The notes beneath the pieces are model-generated. The model searched no databases. It was not told the DNA's origin and saw nothing but the letters and a program-made list of their open reading frames with translations. A stretch of DNA of 64,000 bases, from contig NZ_NAAI01000002.1 in assembly GCF_018155095.1 (NCBI RefSeq), forward strand, positions 62,001-126,000, read 5' to 3'. This DNA comes from Bartonella queenslandensis. Its GTDB lineage: Bacteria > Pseudomonadota > Alphaproteobacteria > Rhizobiales > Rhizobiaceae. The position numbers and the translations under genes are program-made. Shown here piece after piece: positions 1-10,029 of this stretch (positions within the stretch are counted from its first letter, which is position 1; each line of letters opens with the position of its first letter).

Positions 1-597
1 AATAGCTGTCGCTAATTCTGCCATCTGCTTTTCTAAAGCATTAAACCAAGCAGTGTCTTCACGTCCATCCAAAAATAAACGATTCCGTGCACGCATCGCC
101 TTATCATAATCAGCTATGCGGCGACTATGCAAAGGATCAATTGCCAAAACCATACGATCCAAAAAACGACGGCGTTCAACTGACGGTCCTGTAAAAAGAC
201 CATCCATAGATGGTGTTAATATACTAATATGACAATAATCTGTTAAGCAATCACTTGGCTCATTCACACCATTAATATGGACCTTTCGACTGTTATCGCT
301 AACCTCCAAAGCAGTACCGATCTTTACTTCACCATAAAGAGCACATTCAAGACATGCAAATACAACAAATCCTTCACCGCCTCCATCTATAAAGCTAATG
401 TCAGAATACGCAGCCCGTCGCAAACCACGACCCGGAGAAAGAAAAGATAAAGCCTCTAAAAGATTTGTCTTACCAGCACCGTTGTGGCCAGTAAAAACCA
501 CATGCTGACCTGAAAAATGAATATTAAAAAAAGAATAATTGCGATAACGTAAAAGCTTCAGCTGCCTCACAGACACTTTGTGCACATGACTTTCCAT
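1..597 (-). CDS. recF: RecF, DNA replication/repair ATPase (partial, C-terminus outside window)
   Basis: RecF is an SMC-like ATPase that binds gapped DNA and helps load RecA with RecO and RecR. The frame is open for 199 codons from the ATG at 597 down to base 1, so the 3' part lies outside the window. The start reads MESHVHKVSVRQLKLLRYRN, the usual RecF opening with an RxLxLxxYRNY pattern. A Walker A motif GHNGAGKT lies at about residues 37-44 and is followed by LLEALSFLSPGRGLR, characteristic of RecF. The gene starts 20 bp after the dnaN stop, so it is probably co-transcribed in the classical order dnaA-dnaN-recF. Nothing in the visible part suggests damage. Confidence 0.95.
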   Translation of the reverse strand, partial: MESHVHKVSVRQLKLLRYRNYSFFNIHFSGQHVVFTGHNGAGKTNLLEALSFLSPGRGLRRAAYSDISFIDGGGEGFVVFACLECALYGEVKIGTALEVSDNSRKVHINGVNEPSDCLTDYCHISILTPSMDGLFTGPSVERRRFLDRMVLAIDPLHSRRIADYDKAMRARNRLFLDGREDTAWFNALEKQMAELATAI

Positions 598-617
598 GCA
601 TTGCAAAACAATCGCCC

Positions 618-1739
618 CTAAACGCGAATAGGCATCAGCACATAGAGTACATCCGCATCATCATTATCACGAATCAGAGCTGGCGCTCCAGCTTCAGCCA
701 ACATAAAAACCATCTCATCGCTTGAAAGCTGCCCAGCAATATCCAAAAGATAACGTGAATTAAACCCTATCTCAAGAGGTTCCGATGTGTAAGTTACCGA
801 TAATTGATCTTCCGCACTGCCCGAATCAGGACTATTAACAACAAGCCTTAACTGTCCATGCTCAATCGTTAACTTAACTGCACGCCCCCGATCACTCGAA
901 ATCGTTGAAACACGATCAACTGCAGAAGAAAAATCCTGCCTATTAACAACTAATTCTTTATCATTTCCAAGAGGGATAACACGCTGATAATCTGGAAACG
1001 TTCCATCAATTAACTTTGATGTAAAAATCACAGAACCTACAGAAAAACGAATCTTTGTCTCTGAAAGCTCTATACATACATCACCATCATTTTCTTCTGA
1101 AAGAAGTTTTTGCAACTCCCCTACAGCTTTACGAGGAACAATAACACCGGGCATTCCTTCAACGCCTGAAGGCGCTTCCATCTCAACTTGTGCCAAACGA
1201 TGACCATCAGTCGCAACCAAACGCAGTTTCAAAACATCATCGTTAATAACATGGAAGTAAATACCATTAAGATAATAGCGGGTTTCTTCAGTAGAAATGG
1301 CAAATTGCGTACAATCAAGTAAATGCTTCAACCCTGATGCCGAGAGAGAAAAGCGATAACCAAACTGCCCAGGAAGTGACTCTGGAAAATCTGCCTTCGG
1401 AAGACATTGAATCTGGAAATGTGCACAACCCGAAACAACGGACATTGTACCTGCCTGATTTTCATCAACGGATAATACAACTTCATTGCCATCAGGAAGT
1501 TTCCGAATGATATCATAGAGCAAATGTGCCGGAACAGTTGTTGCTCCAGCGTGCTCGACATTGACTGTAAAAGATTCTGTAATCTCTAAATCAAGATCTG
1601 TTGTCTTTAACTGCACATGAGCATTTTCTGCATCAATGAGCACATTCGATAAAATAGGAACAGTATTACGGCGTTCTACCACACGGTGAACACGACCAAG
1701 AGACTTGAGAAATTGATTGCGATCCACTGTAATACGCAT
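618..1739 (-). CDS. dnaN: DNA polymerase III subunit beta (sliding clamp)
   Basis: The ring-shaped beta clamp tethers DNA polymerase III to the template. The product has 373 residues, the normal family length, and begins MRITVDRNQFLKSLGRVHRV, close to other alphaproteobacterial clamps. The three repeated clamp folds can be followed through to the C-terminal YVLMPIRV; the terminal MP(M/I)R motif is the usual clamp end. It lies 188 bp downstream of dnaA and 20 bp upstream of recF on the same strand. Function and start are firm. Confidence 0.97.
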   Translation of the reverse strand: MRITVDRNQFLKSLGRVHRVVERRNTVPILSNVLIDAENAHVQLKTTDLDLEITESFTVNVEHAGATTVPAHLLYDIIRKLPDGNEVVLSVDENQAGTMSVVSGCAHFQIQCLPKADFPESLPGQFGYRFSLSASGLKHLLDCTQFAISTEETRYYLNGIYFHVINDDVLKLRLVATDGHRLAQVEMEAPSGVEGMPGVIVPRKAVGELQKLLSEENDGDVCIELSETKIRFSVGSVIFTSKLIDGTFPDYQRVIPLGNDKELVVNRQDFSSAVDRVSTISSDRGRAVKLTIEHGQLRLVVNSPDSGSAEDQLSVTYTSEPLEIGFNSRYLLDIAGQLSSDEMVFMLAEAGAPALIRDNDDADVLYVLMPIRV

Positions 1740-1927
1740 AAAAGCCCCGTATGATTTACCAAAAAACTATAAAAATTCTTTAGAATTAAAATAACAGATC
1801 CTTTTTAAAGAATCGTCTGCTAGAGTCTATTAAACCTCTTTTAAAATGGCAAGTCACTCCTGCAATAAGAAAAAAAATCCTTTCATTAAATTCTTCAAAG
1901 TTTCTTCAAAAAAAGGAATGATCAAGG

Positions 1928-3499
1928 CTATACAGCCTGCTCTCCAATCAACCGCTTCAGCAATTCAAGTTCCTTGGCCAAGGTCTGATCACCACAAACT
2001 AAATCTTCAATTTTACGCACAGCATGTAAAACTGTTGTATGATCACGCCCACCAAAACGGCGTCCTATTTCTGGCAACGAGCGAGGAGTGAGTACTTTCG
2101 CTAAATACATTGCAACTTGTCGTGGCTTCACAACCGTACGTGTTCGACGATTAGATAACAAATCCTGTTTAGAAACGTTATAATGGCGTGCTACCGTACG
2201 CTGAATTTCTTCAATCCGAATGCGCTTAGGTTCACCTGGACGGGTCAAATGACCTAATAACTCATCAATCCGTTCTAAAGATAAATCAGACTCAAAAGAT
2301 TGACGAAATAAAAGCTGGTTAAATGCGCCTTCAATATCACGTCCCGACCCTAAAACCGTTTTCGCAATATATTCCAAGACATCATCAGAAATTGATATCA
2401 TGCCATCATCTTGCTGCGCCACCTTCAACCGCTGACGCAACATTTGCAAACGCATTTCATAATCCGGTGCTTCAATTTCAAGAGCAACCCCTCCCTGAAG
2501 ACGAGACCGAACACGAAGATCAAGCGATTCTAATTCTGCTGGTGGACGATCTGCAGCGACAACAACCTGTTTTGCACTATCAAGCAACATATTAAGCAAA
2601 TGGCAAAATTCATGTTGTATCGACTTACCCTGCAAAAACTGCATATCATCAATAATCAAAAGGTCGATGTCGCGGAGCTGTTCTTTAAAAGAAAGAGCAT
2701 CATTATCACGAATAGCTGTTGCAAAACGCCACATAAAATATTCAGCTGTTAAATAAATAACACGCGCAGACGTTAAACGCTTCAATGCAGAAGCGGCAAT
2801 TGCTTGAAGCAAATGCGTTTTTCCCAAACCAACAGATGCATGAATAAAAAGAGGATTAAAACGTAAAGCACTTTTATGTCCCTCTGCAATTGAACGCGCT
2901 GCTGCTAAAGCAACACGATTAGAAGCCCCCTCAACAAAACTTTCAAAGGTATAACGAGAATCAAGTGGAGATCCAAAAACTCCCGCTTGAGAACTCTTGA
3001 CTGAATGCTCTGCACAACTCTCAACAAAAGATGAAGTCGCCTGCTCCTCCAACACAGTAGAAGATGTACTTGTTTTACAAACAACATCTTTTGAAATGCG
3101 TTCCATACCGCGAACGATGACTTCAACACGAAGAATTGCTGAGTTCTCTTGTTTCCATAAATGAGTCAAAAGAGAACCGTAGTGATTATTAATCCATGAA
3201 CGTAAAAAAGCTGTAGGAACAGAAAGCTTTACAAGAGTATGACTATACTCAGCAAGTTTCACACGACCAAACCAACTGGTATAAGCTTCAATACCAACCT
3301 GCGCCTTTAATTGTGCCATAACACGGATAAAAGCCGCCGCACTCTCCTCCTCTGAAACAATAGAATGCCCTACAGAAGCATTTCTACAAACAACCTCATC
3401 TCCCTCCGTCATCCTATTCTTTATTATGTTCTCTGCCGACAGGATATTCACCGAAACCCTTTTAAAGGAACTAGCTTTAGAGTTCAATTTATCCACCAT
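1928..3499 (-). CDS. dnaA: Chromosomal replication initiator DnaA
   Basis: DnaA is the AAA+ initiator that binds DnaA boxes and opens the origin. The protein has 523 residues. The N-terminal domain includes a [18 protein letters not shown] stretch near residue 100. The ATPase domain has Walker A GLGKTH near residue 222 and Walker [14 protein letters not shown] further on. The C-terminal DNA-binding domain carries the signature [15 protein letters not shown] near residue 480. The listed ATG gives an N-terminal extension of about 30 residues before another Met (MTEGDE); the true start could be either. Upstream lies a 710-bp gap containing DnaA-box-like sites, and rpsT precedes it as in other Rhizobiales. 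Confidence 0.97.
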   Translation of the reverse strand: MVDKLNSKASSFKRVSVNILSAENIIKNRMTEGDEVVCRNASVGHSIVSEEESAAAFIRVMAQLKAQVGIEAYTSWFGRVKLAEYSHTLVKLSVPTAFLRSWINNHYGSLLTHLWKQENSAILRVEVIVRGMERISKDVVCKTSTSSTVLEEQATSSFVESCAEHSVKSSQAGVFGSPLDSRYTFESFVEGASNRVALAAARSIAEGHKSALRFNPLFIHASVGLGKTHLLQAIAASALKRLTSARVIYLTAEYFMWRFATAIRDNDALSFKEQLRDIDLLIIDDMQFLQGKSIQHEFCHLLNMLLDSAKQVVVAADRPPAELESLDLRVRSRLQGGVALEIEAPDYEMRLQMLRQRLKVAQQDDGMISISDDVLEYIAKTVLGSGRDIEGAFNQLLFRQSFESDLSLERIDELLGHLTRPGEPKRIRIEEIQRTVARHYNVSKQDLLSNRRTRTVVKPRQVAMYLAKVLTPRSLPEIGRRFGGRDHTTVLHAVRKIEDLVCGDQTLAKELELLKRLIGEQAV

Positions 3500-4043
3500 C
3501 TTCCATCCTGATAAAAATAAAATTTTGTCCTACCAAACAGCTAAAATAAATCCAGCGAAGGCAAAACGCCCTACCAAAAATAAGATTATTCATCCTCCCC
3601 TAGGATAGCATCATCACAACCCCACTAACAAAGATGACCAATAAAATTTACTTGCACGCATGATATGACCCACCCTTCTACAATGGTAAACATACCAATT
3701 AAGAAAACTAAAAAACCACCAGAAAACTTATCCAACACAAAAGCCTAGAAAAGCCTAAACTAAAGCATTTTATATTCAACAAAATACAGGATAATGCGCT
3801 GATGTGACCCCTTCATGCTTTTTAATCTTCATGATGACCATACAAAACAGCAGAGGTAAAATGCAAGAGGTCAAAATAAAATCAAAAGCCCCAAAAAAAT
3901 GTTATAAAAATGCTTATTTCAATGAGGAATGAGAAAAATAATTGATTCAATTCATTTTTTTTCTCTGAATTTACTAATCGTTAAAGAATCTCTTCAGATT
4001 AAAAAAAAAAAATAAAATGCTTGACAAAAAAGACTCTGTAAAA

Positions 4044-4064
4044 ATCCACAAAGCTTGTGGATAA
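4044..4064. promoter_or_regulatory. Inverted pair of DnaA-box-like sequences
   Basis: TTGTGGATAA at 4055-4064 contains a perfect DnaA box (TTATCCACA) on the minus strand. ATCCACA at 4044-4050 faces it, making an inverted repeat ATCCACA / TGTGGAT with a 5-bp spacer. It lies about 550 bp upstream of dnaA and could autoregulate dnaA. In most alphaproteobacteria the origin is placed elsewhere (near hemE), so I do not call this oriC. Confidence 0.6.
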
Positions 4065-4104
4065 CCATACTCCCCCTATAAACTTTCTCTCATTTTTTGA
4101 AAGG

Positions 4105-4122
4105 AGAATCGCTGTCGATTCT
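4105..4122. repeat. Inverted repeat AGAATCG-CTGT-CGATTCT
   Basis: Two perfect 7-bp arms (4105-4111 and 4116-4122) are separated by CTGT. It lies between the DnaA-box pair and the rpsT terminator. It has no T-tract, so it looks more like a protein-binding site than a terminator; function unknown. Confidence 0.4.
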
Positions 4123-4154
4123 TATTTTCAATAGAAGCTTTTTGAAATAATAAA

Positions 4155-4184
4155 TAAAAAGCCAGCATCCTTACGGATACTGGC
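4155..4184 (-). terminator. Rho-independent terminator of rpsT
   Basis: Arms 4161-4170 and 4175-4184 form a 10-bp stem with one G-U pair and the loop TTAC/GTAA. On the minus strand it is followed by a T-run (4155-4160). It lies 26 bp downstream of the rpsT stop. Confidence 0.85.
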
Positions 4185-4209
4185 TTATTTCTTAATAAAA
4201 TAAAAAAAC

Positions 4210-4476
4210 TTAAACGTTAAGAGCTTTTAAACGTCTCGCTAAACGCGATACCTTCCTTGCAGCAGTATTTTTATGAAAAACCCCTTTAGAAACCGCACGC
4301 ATAATCTCAGGCTCAAAATTCTTAAATGCAATTTCTGCAGACGCCTTATCACCCCCTGCTAAAGCATCATCAAACTTACGCATAAAAGTACGAACGCGTG
4401 AACGGCGGGCCTTATTAACCTGTGTGCGTGCTGCAACCTTGCGCACCGCTTTTCGAGCAGAAGGTGTATTCGCCAT
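4210..4476 (-). CDS. rpsT: 30S ribosomal protein S20
   Basis: S20 is a small basic protein that binds 16S rRNA early in 30S assembly. The 88-residue product starts [20 protein letters not shown], is rich in Lys and Arg, and ends in the conserved [17 protein letters not shown] region. This matches S20 in length and sequence. It is a single-gene unit with its own terminator, placed upstream of dnaA as in other Rhizobiales. Confidence 0.96.
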   Translation of the reverse strand: MANTPSARKAVRKVAARTQVNKARRSRVRTFMRKFDDALAGGDKASAEIAFKNFEPEIMRAVSKGVFHKNTAARKVSRLARRLKALNV

Positions 4477-4719
4477 AAATATAATCTCTCTTTCAACACC
4501 TTGGTAAAATAAGTCTCAATAACAACTCTACCAATGTAAACAAACCTAATCCAAGCAAAACTATAAAGCTGCTTTATAACTTGTGTGGCTTATAGCGCAA
4601 TGTCAAAGCCAACGTCAATTAAATTTTCAAAAACAGACATAAAAAAACGACGCCAAATTCTTTGATCTGAAACTTTATAGCTTAGTCGTTTGAAGATATT
4701 CTTCAACAAACAAGGGCAT

Positions 4720-7407
4720 TTAAATGGCTAGCTTGCGCAAGACATATTGCAAAATTCCACCATGATGCAAATAATCTAGCTCATCTTCAGTATCAACACG
4801 GCATAATAACGGAACGGTTTTTACCGTACCATCAGAAAAAGTAATTTTCGCTACAGTCTTTTGACGAGGTTTCAAGTTATGAATCCCTTCAATTGTCACC
4901 TTTTCATCTCCCTTTAAGCCTAAAGATTTCCAACTTATCCCCTCCTCAAAGACAAAAGGGACAATGCCCATACCAACAAGATTAGAGCGATGAATCCTTT
5001 CAAAAGATTGCACAATCACCGCCTTGATACCAAGAAGATTAGTCCCCTTGGCAGCCCAATCGCGTGATGATCCATTACCATATTCAATACCTGCAAAAAC
5101 AACGAGCGGAATACCTTCTTGTTTATACGTCATTGCTGCATCGTAAATGGTTTGTTCTATCGCTGATGGATAATGAACCGTATAACCTCCTTCTCGACCA
5201 TTTTCTCCTAACATAAAATTACGAATGCGGATATTAGCAAAAGTTCCACGAACCATAACTTCGTGATTCCCACGACGCGTCCCATATTGATTAAAATCAG
5301 CCACGTTGACCCCATGATCCATTAAATACTTTCCAGCAGGAGAAGCTGCCTTAATAGAACCAGCAGGAGAAATATGATCTGTCGTGATTTTATCACCAAA
5401 TAAACCTAAAATCCGTGCATCCTTAATATCTGGTAAGATATCAGGCGTTTTCTTCATATCATCAAAATAAGGTGGATTACGGACATATGTGGATTGCTCA
5501 TCCCAAGAATAAGTAGACCCCGTAGGGATCTGAACTTTTTGCCAATTTTCATCTCCCTTAAAAACATCTGCATACTTTTCAGCAAAAACCTTACGCGTAA
5601 CATTTTCTTCGATAAACGCCTGTATTTCTTGAGATGTTGGCCAAATATCTCTCAAGTAAATCGGGTGACCATCTGAATCTTCACCAAGAGGTTCCTTGGT
5701 TAAATCTTTACACACCGTCCCAACGAGCGCATGTGCAACAACTAATGGGGGAGAAGCTAAATAATTTGCTTGAACATCAGGGGAAACACGTCCTTCAAAA
5801 TTACGATTTCCTGAAAGAACTGCTGATGCAATGACACCATTGTCATTAATCGTTTTAGAAATAGCTGGATGCAAAGGACCAGAATTTCCTATACATGTTG
5901 TGCACCCAAACCCTACTAAGTTAAATCCTAATGCATCTAAATCTTTTTGAAGACCCGAATTTTTAAGGTAAGCTTCAACGACTTGTGAACCAGGTGCAAG
6001 GGAAGTTTTTACCCATGGTTTGCTTTTGAGACCTTTTGCCACTGCATTTCGTGCCAAAAGACCTGCTGCAATAAGAACACTTGGATTCGATGTATTTGTA
6101 CAAGAAGTAATCGCAGCGATCACCACATCACCGTGACTAAGCGTATATTCCTCACCTTCAACCTGATAATGCGCATCTTGTCCTGAAGTTTTCTTATAAT
6201 CTTCGACCAATGCCTTCTTAAAACCTTGTCCAACATTTTCCAATGCCATACGCCCTTCAGGACGTTTCGGACCAGCCATAGAAGGAACAACCGTTCCCAT
6301 ATCTAATTCAATTGTATCACTAAAAATGGGATTAGCTACCCTTTCATCATGCCACATCCCTTGTGCTTTCGAGTAAGCCTCCACTAGGGCTATTCGATTT
6401 TCATCACGCCCTGTCATATTGAGATAGCGCACTGTCTCTTTATCAATTGGAAAAAAGCCACAGGTTGCTCCATATTCAGGTGCCATATTCCCAATCGTCG
6501 CCCGATCAGCAAGCGTCATATGCTCCAAACCAGGGCCGAAAAATTCAACAAATTTACCAACAACGCCTTTTTGGCGGAGCATTTGGGTTACCGTCAATAC
6601 GAGATCGGTCGCTGTTACACCTTCTTTAAGCTTCCCTATAAGACGAAAACCAATCACTTCAGGTAACAACATAGAAACAGGTTGGCCTAACATTGCCGCT
6701 TCGGCTTCAATGCCACCAACACCCCAACCTAAAACACCCAAACCATTGACCATCGTCGTGTGCGAATCAGTTCCCACGCAGGTATCAGGATAAACTGTCT
6801 TCTCCCCCTCTTCACTCTTCATCCACACACATTGTGCTAAATATTCAAGGTTAACCTGATGACAAATCCCCGTACCTGGAGGAACAACGCGAAAATTTTG
6901 AAAAGCTTGTTGTCCCCATTTCAGGAAACGATAACGTTCACCATTGCGCTCATATTCATGCTCAACATTTTCCTTAAAAGCCATGGGCGTGCCAAAATCA
7001 TCAACAATAACTGAGTGATCAATGACGAGATCAACGGGTATGAGAGGATTAATTTTTTCAGCATTACCACCAAGTTTGACCATAGCATCACGCATTGCAG
7101 AAAGATCAACAACCGCCGGAACACCAGTAAAGTCTTGCATAAGAACACGTGCAGGGCGGTAGGCAATTTCTGCCCCTGCGCTCCCTTTGTCGCTTAACCA
7201 TTTAGCAACATTGAGGATATCCTCTTTTTTAACCGTGCGACCATCTTCAAAGCGTAATAAATTTTCGAGAATAACCTTCATCGAAAACGGCAAACGCGAA
7301 ATTCCTTCAAGCCCATTCTTCTCCGCTTCGATCAAGCTATAATAAGTATATTCTTTCCCATCAACATTTAACATTCTGCGACAATTAAAGCTATCAATGT
7401 GAGTCAT
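4720..7407 (-). CDS. acnA: Aconitate hydratase (AcnA type)
   Basis: Aconitase interconverts citrate and isocitrate in the TCA cycle using a [4Fe-4S] cluster. The 895-residue protein is of the monomeric AcnA/IRP type. The substrate motif TDSHTTMVNGLGVLGWGVGG is present. The three cluster cysteines are in SCTNTSN (about residue 435) and GCTTCIG (about 501 and 504). The C-terminal swivel domain shows GSSRDWAAKG. It stands alone, 243 bp from rpsT, and diverges from the ccm operon across a 294-bp gap. All key residues are intact. Confidence 0.97.
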   Translation of the reverse strand: MTHIDSFNCRRMLNVDGKEYTYYSLIEAEKNGLEGISRLPFSMKVILENLLRFEDGRTVKKEDILNVAKWLSDKGSAGAEIAYRPARVLMQDFTGVPAVVDLSAMRDAMVKLGGNAEKINPLIPVDLVIDHSVIVDDFGTPMAFKENVEHEYERNGERYRFLKWGQQAFQNFRVVPPGTGICHQVNLEYLAQCVWMKSEEGEKTVYPDTCVGTDSHTTMVNGLGVLGWGVGGIEAEAAMLGQPVSMLLPEVIGFRLIGKLKEGVTATDLVLTVTQMLRQKGVVGKFVEFFGPGLEHMTLADRATIGNMAPEYGATCGFFPIDKETVRYLNMTGRDENRIALVEAYSKAQGMWHDERVANPIFSDTIELDMGTVVPSMAGPKRPEGRMALENVGQGFKKALVEDYKKTSGQDAHYQVEGEEYTLSHGDVVIAAITSCTNTSNPSVLIAAGLLARNAVAKGLKSKPWVKTSLAPGSQVVEAYLKNSGLQKDLDALGFNLVGFGCTTCIGNSGPLHPAISKTINDNGVIASAVLSGNRNFEGRVSPDVQANYLASPPLVVAHALVGTVCKDLTKEPLGEDSDGHPIYLRDIWPTSQEIQAFIEENVTRKVFAEKYADVFKGDENWQKVQIPTGSTYSWDEQSTYVRNPPYFDDMKKTPDILPDIKDARILGLFGDKITTDHISPAGSIKAASPAGKYLMDHGVNVADFNQYGTRRGNHEVMVRGTFANIRIRNFMLGENGREGGYTVHYPSAIEQTIYDAAMTYKQEGIPLVVFAGIEYGNGSSRDWAAKGTNLLGIKAVIVQSFERIHRSNLVGMGIVPFVFEEGISWKSLGLKGDEKVTIEGIHNLKPRQKTVAKITFSDGTVKTVPLLCRVDTEDELDYLHHGGILQYVLRKLAI

Positions 7408-7631
7408 GACTGTCCACCCTCATACTAAAAACTACCCAATTTCCAGGAATGAACAACACAAACTACGAGTCAAGGTCGCAGCTTGAGCGCAGACGCAATT
7501 ACCTCCGCCATCCACTTCCCCCTCCACCTTTCATCGGTAAATGCGGAAATCAGCGCCAAAAACCATTCTACACCAGATCTTGATGTAACACACCCCTTAT
7601 AAAACTATTTCTAGAACTATTCTAGATACAA

Positions 7632-7668
7632 TTGCATAAAAAACGTGTTTTTTTATTCTATAATGCAA
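7632..7668 (+). promoter_or_regulatory. Probable ccm promoter region
   Basis: A consensus -10 hexamer TATAAT lies at 7659-7664, 38 bp before ccmA. An inverted repeat TTGCAT / ATGCAA (7632-7637 and 7663-7668) flanks it and may be an operator. A good -35 box at the usual spacing is not obvious. Confidence 0.4.
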
Positions 7669-7701
7669 TAAAGAATAGGAAAATGAAAAATAGGCAATCA
7701 C

Positions 7702-8313
7702 ATGATGTTATCAGGCAAAGATTTAGCAGCTTACAGAAACGAGGAAATTCTGTTCAAAGATCTTTCTTTTCGTTTATTTCCACAGCAACTGATGACGATC
7801 ACTGGACCAAATGGCATCGGAAAATCTACACTACTTCGAATCATTGCCGGTCTTCTTGAAGCTGCTGAAGGTCATATCATGCTTAAAGACTATGAACAAA
7901 GTTATCCTGTTACAACTGCGTGTCATTATCTCGGCCCTCAAAATGCCATGAAACCTCTTTTATCTGTCATTGATAATTTGCAATTTTGGGCAGAGTTTTA
8001 TGGACAACCTCTATACTCCCCCTACGAAGTCCTTGCCGATATCGGTCTTTCTGATCTTGAATATTTACCCTTTAAAACTCTGTCAACTGGACAGCAAAGG
8101 CGTGTCGCTCTTGCCCGCCTTTTGCTTTCCTATCGTCCTCTTTGGATTTTAGATGAACCAATATCAGCGCTTGATAGCCATGCTCAGAAACGCTTTACTC
8201 GTATTTTCCAGCGTCATCTCAATCAAGGTGGTATGATTATCGCCGCAACCCATCATTCTTTAGGTATTCCAGAAAACTATAACATCCCTCTGGAAAAATT
8301 TTTACCTCTCTAG
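7702..8313 (+). CDS. ccmA: Haem exporter ATP-binding protein CcmA
   Basis: CcmA is the ATPase of the CcmABC(D) complex, which supplies haem to CcmE for cytochrome c maturation. The protein has 203 residues. Walker A GPNGIGKST lies near residues 35-43, the ABC signature LSTGQQRR near 132, and Walker B LWILDEP just after. The short length is normal for CcmA. Two adjacent ATGs (7702 and 7705) are possible starts. It is first in the run ccmA-B-C-D-G, with ccmB 11 bp downstream. Confidence 0.94.
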   Translation: MMLSGKDLAAYRNEEILFKDLSFRLFPQQLMTITGPNGIGKSTLLRIIAGLLEAAEGHIMLKDYEQSYPVTTACHYLGPQNAMKPLLSVIDNLQFWAEFYGQPLYSPYEVLADIGLSDLEYLPFKTLSTGQQRRVALARLLLSYRPLWILDEPISALDSHAQKRFTRIFQRHLNQGGMIIAATHHSLGIPENYNIPLEKFLPL

Positions 8314-8324
8314 GAGAGAATAAA

Positions 8325-8990
8325 ATGAAAGCACTGTTCTGGCGTGATCTTAAACTATTATTAGCGCCACAATCCTCTGCGCTATCAGGACTATTGTTTT
8401 TCATTGCCGTTGTGATCATAACCCCCTTTGCCATTGGACCAGATCCCAAAATTCTTGCAAAAATAGGGCCAGGAATATTGTGGTTTGGTGCCCTTCTTGC
8501 AGGACTCCTTAATCTGAATAAACTTTTTCAAATCGATCGCGATGATGGCAATCTCGACCAATTTATTCTTTCAGGGCAAAGACAAAGTTTTATGCTAATT
8601 GTCTTTACTAAATGCATCGCCCATTGGATAGGAACAATGCTTCCTCTCATTTTTGCTACGCCTATTTTGTCCCTCATGCTCCACTTAGATGTAACGATAA
8701 CTTTTACAACAATACTGACCCTTTTATGCGGAACACCAGCTATTATTTTTATTGGCGCCATAGGAGCAGCACTTGCAAGCTCATTGTTGCATAGCACTCT
8801 TCTTATTTTCATTATTATCTTGCCGTGGATCATTCCAATTATGATTTTTGGTGTTTCAGCTGCTACAGCCCCAACAAATCCAAATGCTTCTTTTCTCTCT
8901 TCCCTAGCTCTTCTGAGTGCTTTTTCACTTTTTTTGAGTCTTTTTAGCTCTTTTATTGCCGCTCTAACGCTTAAGCTTTTGTCAGAATAA
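8325..8990 (+). CDS. ccmB: Haem exporter permease CcmB
   Basis: CcmB is an inner-membrane subunit of the cytochrome c maturation ABC transporter. The protein has 221 residues and about six hydrophobic segments. It opens MKALFWRDLKLLLAPQSSAL, a typical CcmB start, and contains the conserved GILWFGALLAGLLNLNKLFQ-like region with DRDDG after the second segment. A GGAGAG ribosome-binding site precedes the ATG. It sits between ccmA and ccmC on the same strand. Confidence 0.94.
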   Translation: MKALFWRDLKLLLAPQSSALSGLLFFIAVVIITPFAIGPDPKILAKIGPGILWFGALLAGLLNLNKLFQIDRDDGNLDQFILSGQRQSFMLIVFTKCIAHWIGTMLPLIFATPILSLMLHLDVTITFTTILTLLCGTPAIIFIGAIGAALASSLLHSTLLIFIIILPWIIPIMIFGVSAATAPTNPNASFLSSLALLSAFSLFLSLFSSFIAALTLKLLSE

Positions 8991-9018
8991 TAAAAGATGA
9001 TTGCCGCATAGCAAAACT

Positions 9019-9816
9019 ATGCCTATGATGAATCTCATGAATGAAATATCTTACACACATAAAATGAGGTCACTCCCTATAAGTTTTACCCGTTTTATGA
9101 AAATAAGCAAAATGATTTTGCCTTGGTTCACCAGCATAACATTATGTTTCCTTATCTTAGGGCTTATTCTTGTAATGCATTCTCCTGATGACTATCAACA
9201 GGGTATGACTGTTAAGATTATGTACCTTCATGTACCCTTTGCGTGGTTGTCTACATTCTGTTATATAACAATGAGTGCAGCAGCATTAGCAAATTTGATT
9301 TGGAAATATCATCTTGCTGATGTGGCGCTCAAATGTGGTGCGCCCATGGGGGCAATTTTTACCGCTTTGACTCTCATGACAGGAGCACTTTGGGGGAGAC
9401 CTACATGGGGAACATGGTGGGTCTGGGATGCACGGTTAACATCAGTTTTAATTCTGCTTTTTATCTATCTTGCTATTATCCTGCTTGGACGTGCTTTCGA
9501 CAACCAAATAAAAGCCGCTCGCGCTACTGCAATTCTTACACTCGTTGGATTTGTTAATATCCCTATTATTAAATTTTCTGTTAATTGGTGGAATACATTG
9601 CATCAACCAGCATCATTGTTACGCGCTGGAGGACCTACAATCGACAATGCTATGTTATGGCCCCTTATAACAATGCTCTTTTGTTTCAGCTTTATGTTTA
9701 TTACGCTCTATTTGATGGCTATGCGAAATGAAATCAATTGTCGTTATATCCAAATACTTCAGATGGAAAAATCTCGTCGTGCACAACAACAGGACTCTTC
9801 ATCATGCTCGACCTAA
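9019..9816 (+). CDS. ccmC: Haem exporter CcmC (WWD-domain haem handler)
   Basis: CcmC attaches haem to CcmE. The haem-binding tryptophan-rich motif WGRPTWGTWWVWDARLTS lies in the middle, and conserved histidines occur in YLHVPFAW and NTLHQP. About six membrane segments are visible. The frame extends back to a TTG at 9001, but ATG 9019 or a later ATG (9037) is more likely; family alignment favours a start shortly before the SFTRFM segment. The 3' end overlaps ccmD by 13 bp, implying translational coupling. Confidence 0.93.
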   Translation: MPMMNLMNEISYTHKMRSLPISFTRFMKISKMILPWFTSITLCFLILGLILVMHSPDDYQQGMTVKIMYLHVPFAWLSTFCYITMSAAALANLIWKYHLADVALKCGAPMGAIFTALTLMTGALWGRPTWGTWWVWDARLTSVLILLFIYLAIILLGRAFDNQIKAARATAILTLVGFVNIPIIKFSVNWWNTLHQPASLLRAGGPTIDNAMLWPLITMLFCFSFMFITLYLMAMRNEINCRYIQILQMEKSRRAQQQDSSSCST

Positions 9817-10028
9817 ATGGCATCCAAAGCGGAATTCTAGGAAATCTGTCTTTGAAAATTGACTTTTTCCTTGGAAACCTTAAACACGAGCAAATTGTTA
9901 TTTTAAGCTATATGCTCTCTGCAATATCCCTTTTCTGTCTCATTGGATATATTCTTTGCAAAGCCCTCTCCCAAAAAAAAATTCTCAAACAGCTAAACGA
10001 CAAAGAGCTGCCACAAAAAGAAAAGTAG
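9804..10028 (+). CDS. ccmD: CcmD-like haem exporter small membrane protein
   Basis: CcmD is a small protein that helps release holo-CcmE from CcmABC. From ATG 9804 the product has 74 residues, with a single hydrophobic segment (about residues 31-51) and a Lys-rich tail. That matches CcmD in size and topology rather than in strong sequence identity. A longer frame from 9738 exists but lies inside ccmC and lacks family support. The stop is 1 bp before the ccmG start. Position in the operon is the main evidence. Confidence 0.75.
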   Translation: MLDLNGIQSGILGNLSLKIDFFLGNLKHEQIVILSYMLSAISLFCLIGYILCKALSQKKILKQLNDKELPQKEK

Positions 10029-10029
10029 A

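Larger units (their letters stand above)
3500..4209. other. rpsT-dnaA intergenic region (710 bp)
   Basis: No convincing gene is visible here. It holds the rpsT terminator (4155-4184), an inverted pair of DnaA-box-like sequences (4044-4064) and a perfect 7-bp inverted repeat (4105-4122). The remainder is AT-rich, with A/T runs near 3950-4020. It probably contains the dnaA promoter, but I cannot assign -35/-10 boxes with confidence. Confidence 0.6.

Noticed and set aside
1846-2091. 81-codon plus-strand frame across the 3' end of dnaA
   Set aside because: Antisense shadow of the conserved dnaA C-terminal region.
3500-4209. oriC assignment to the rpsT-dnaA gap
   Set aside because: Only one perfect DnaA box plus one partial one; no cluster of boxes or clear unwinding element, and the expected location in this order is near hemE.
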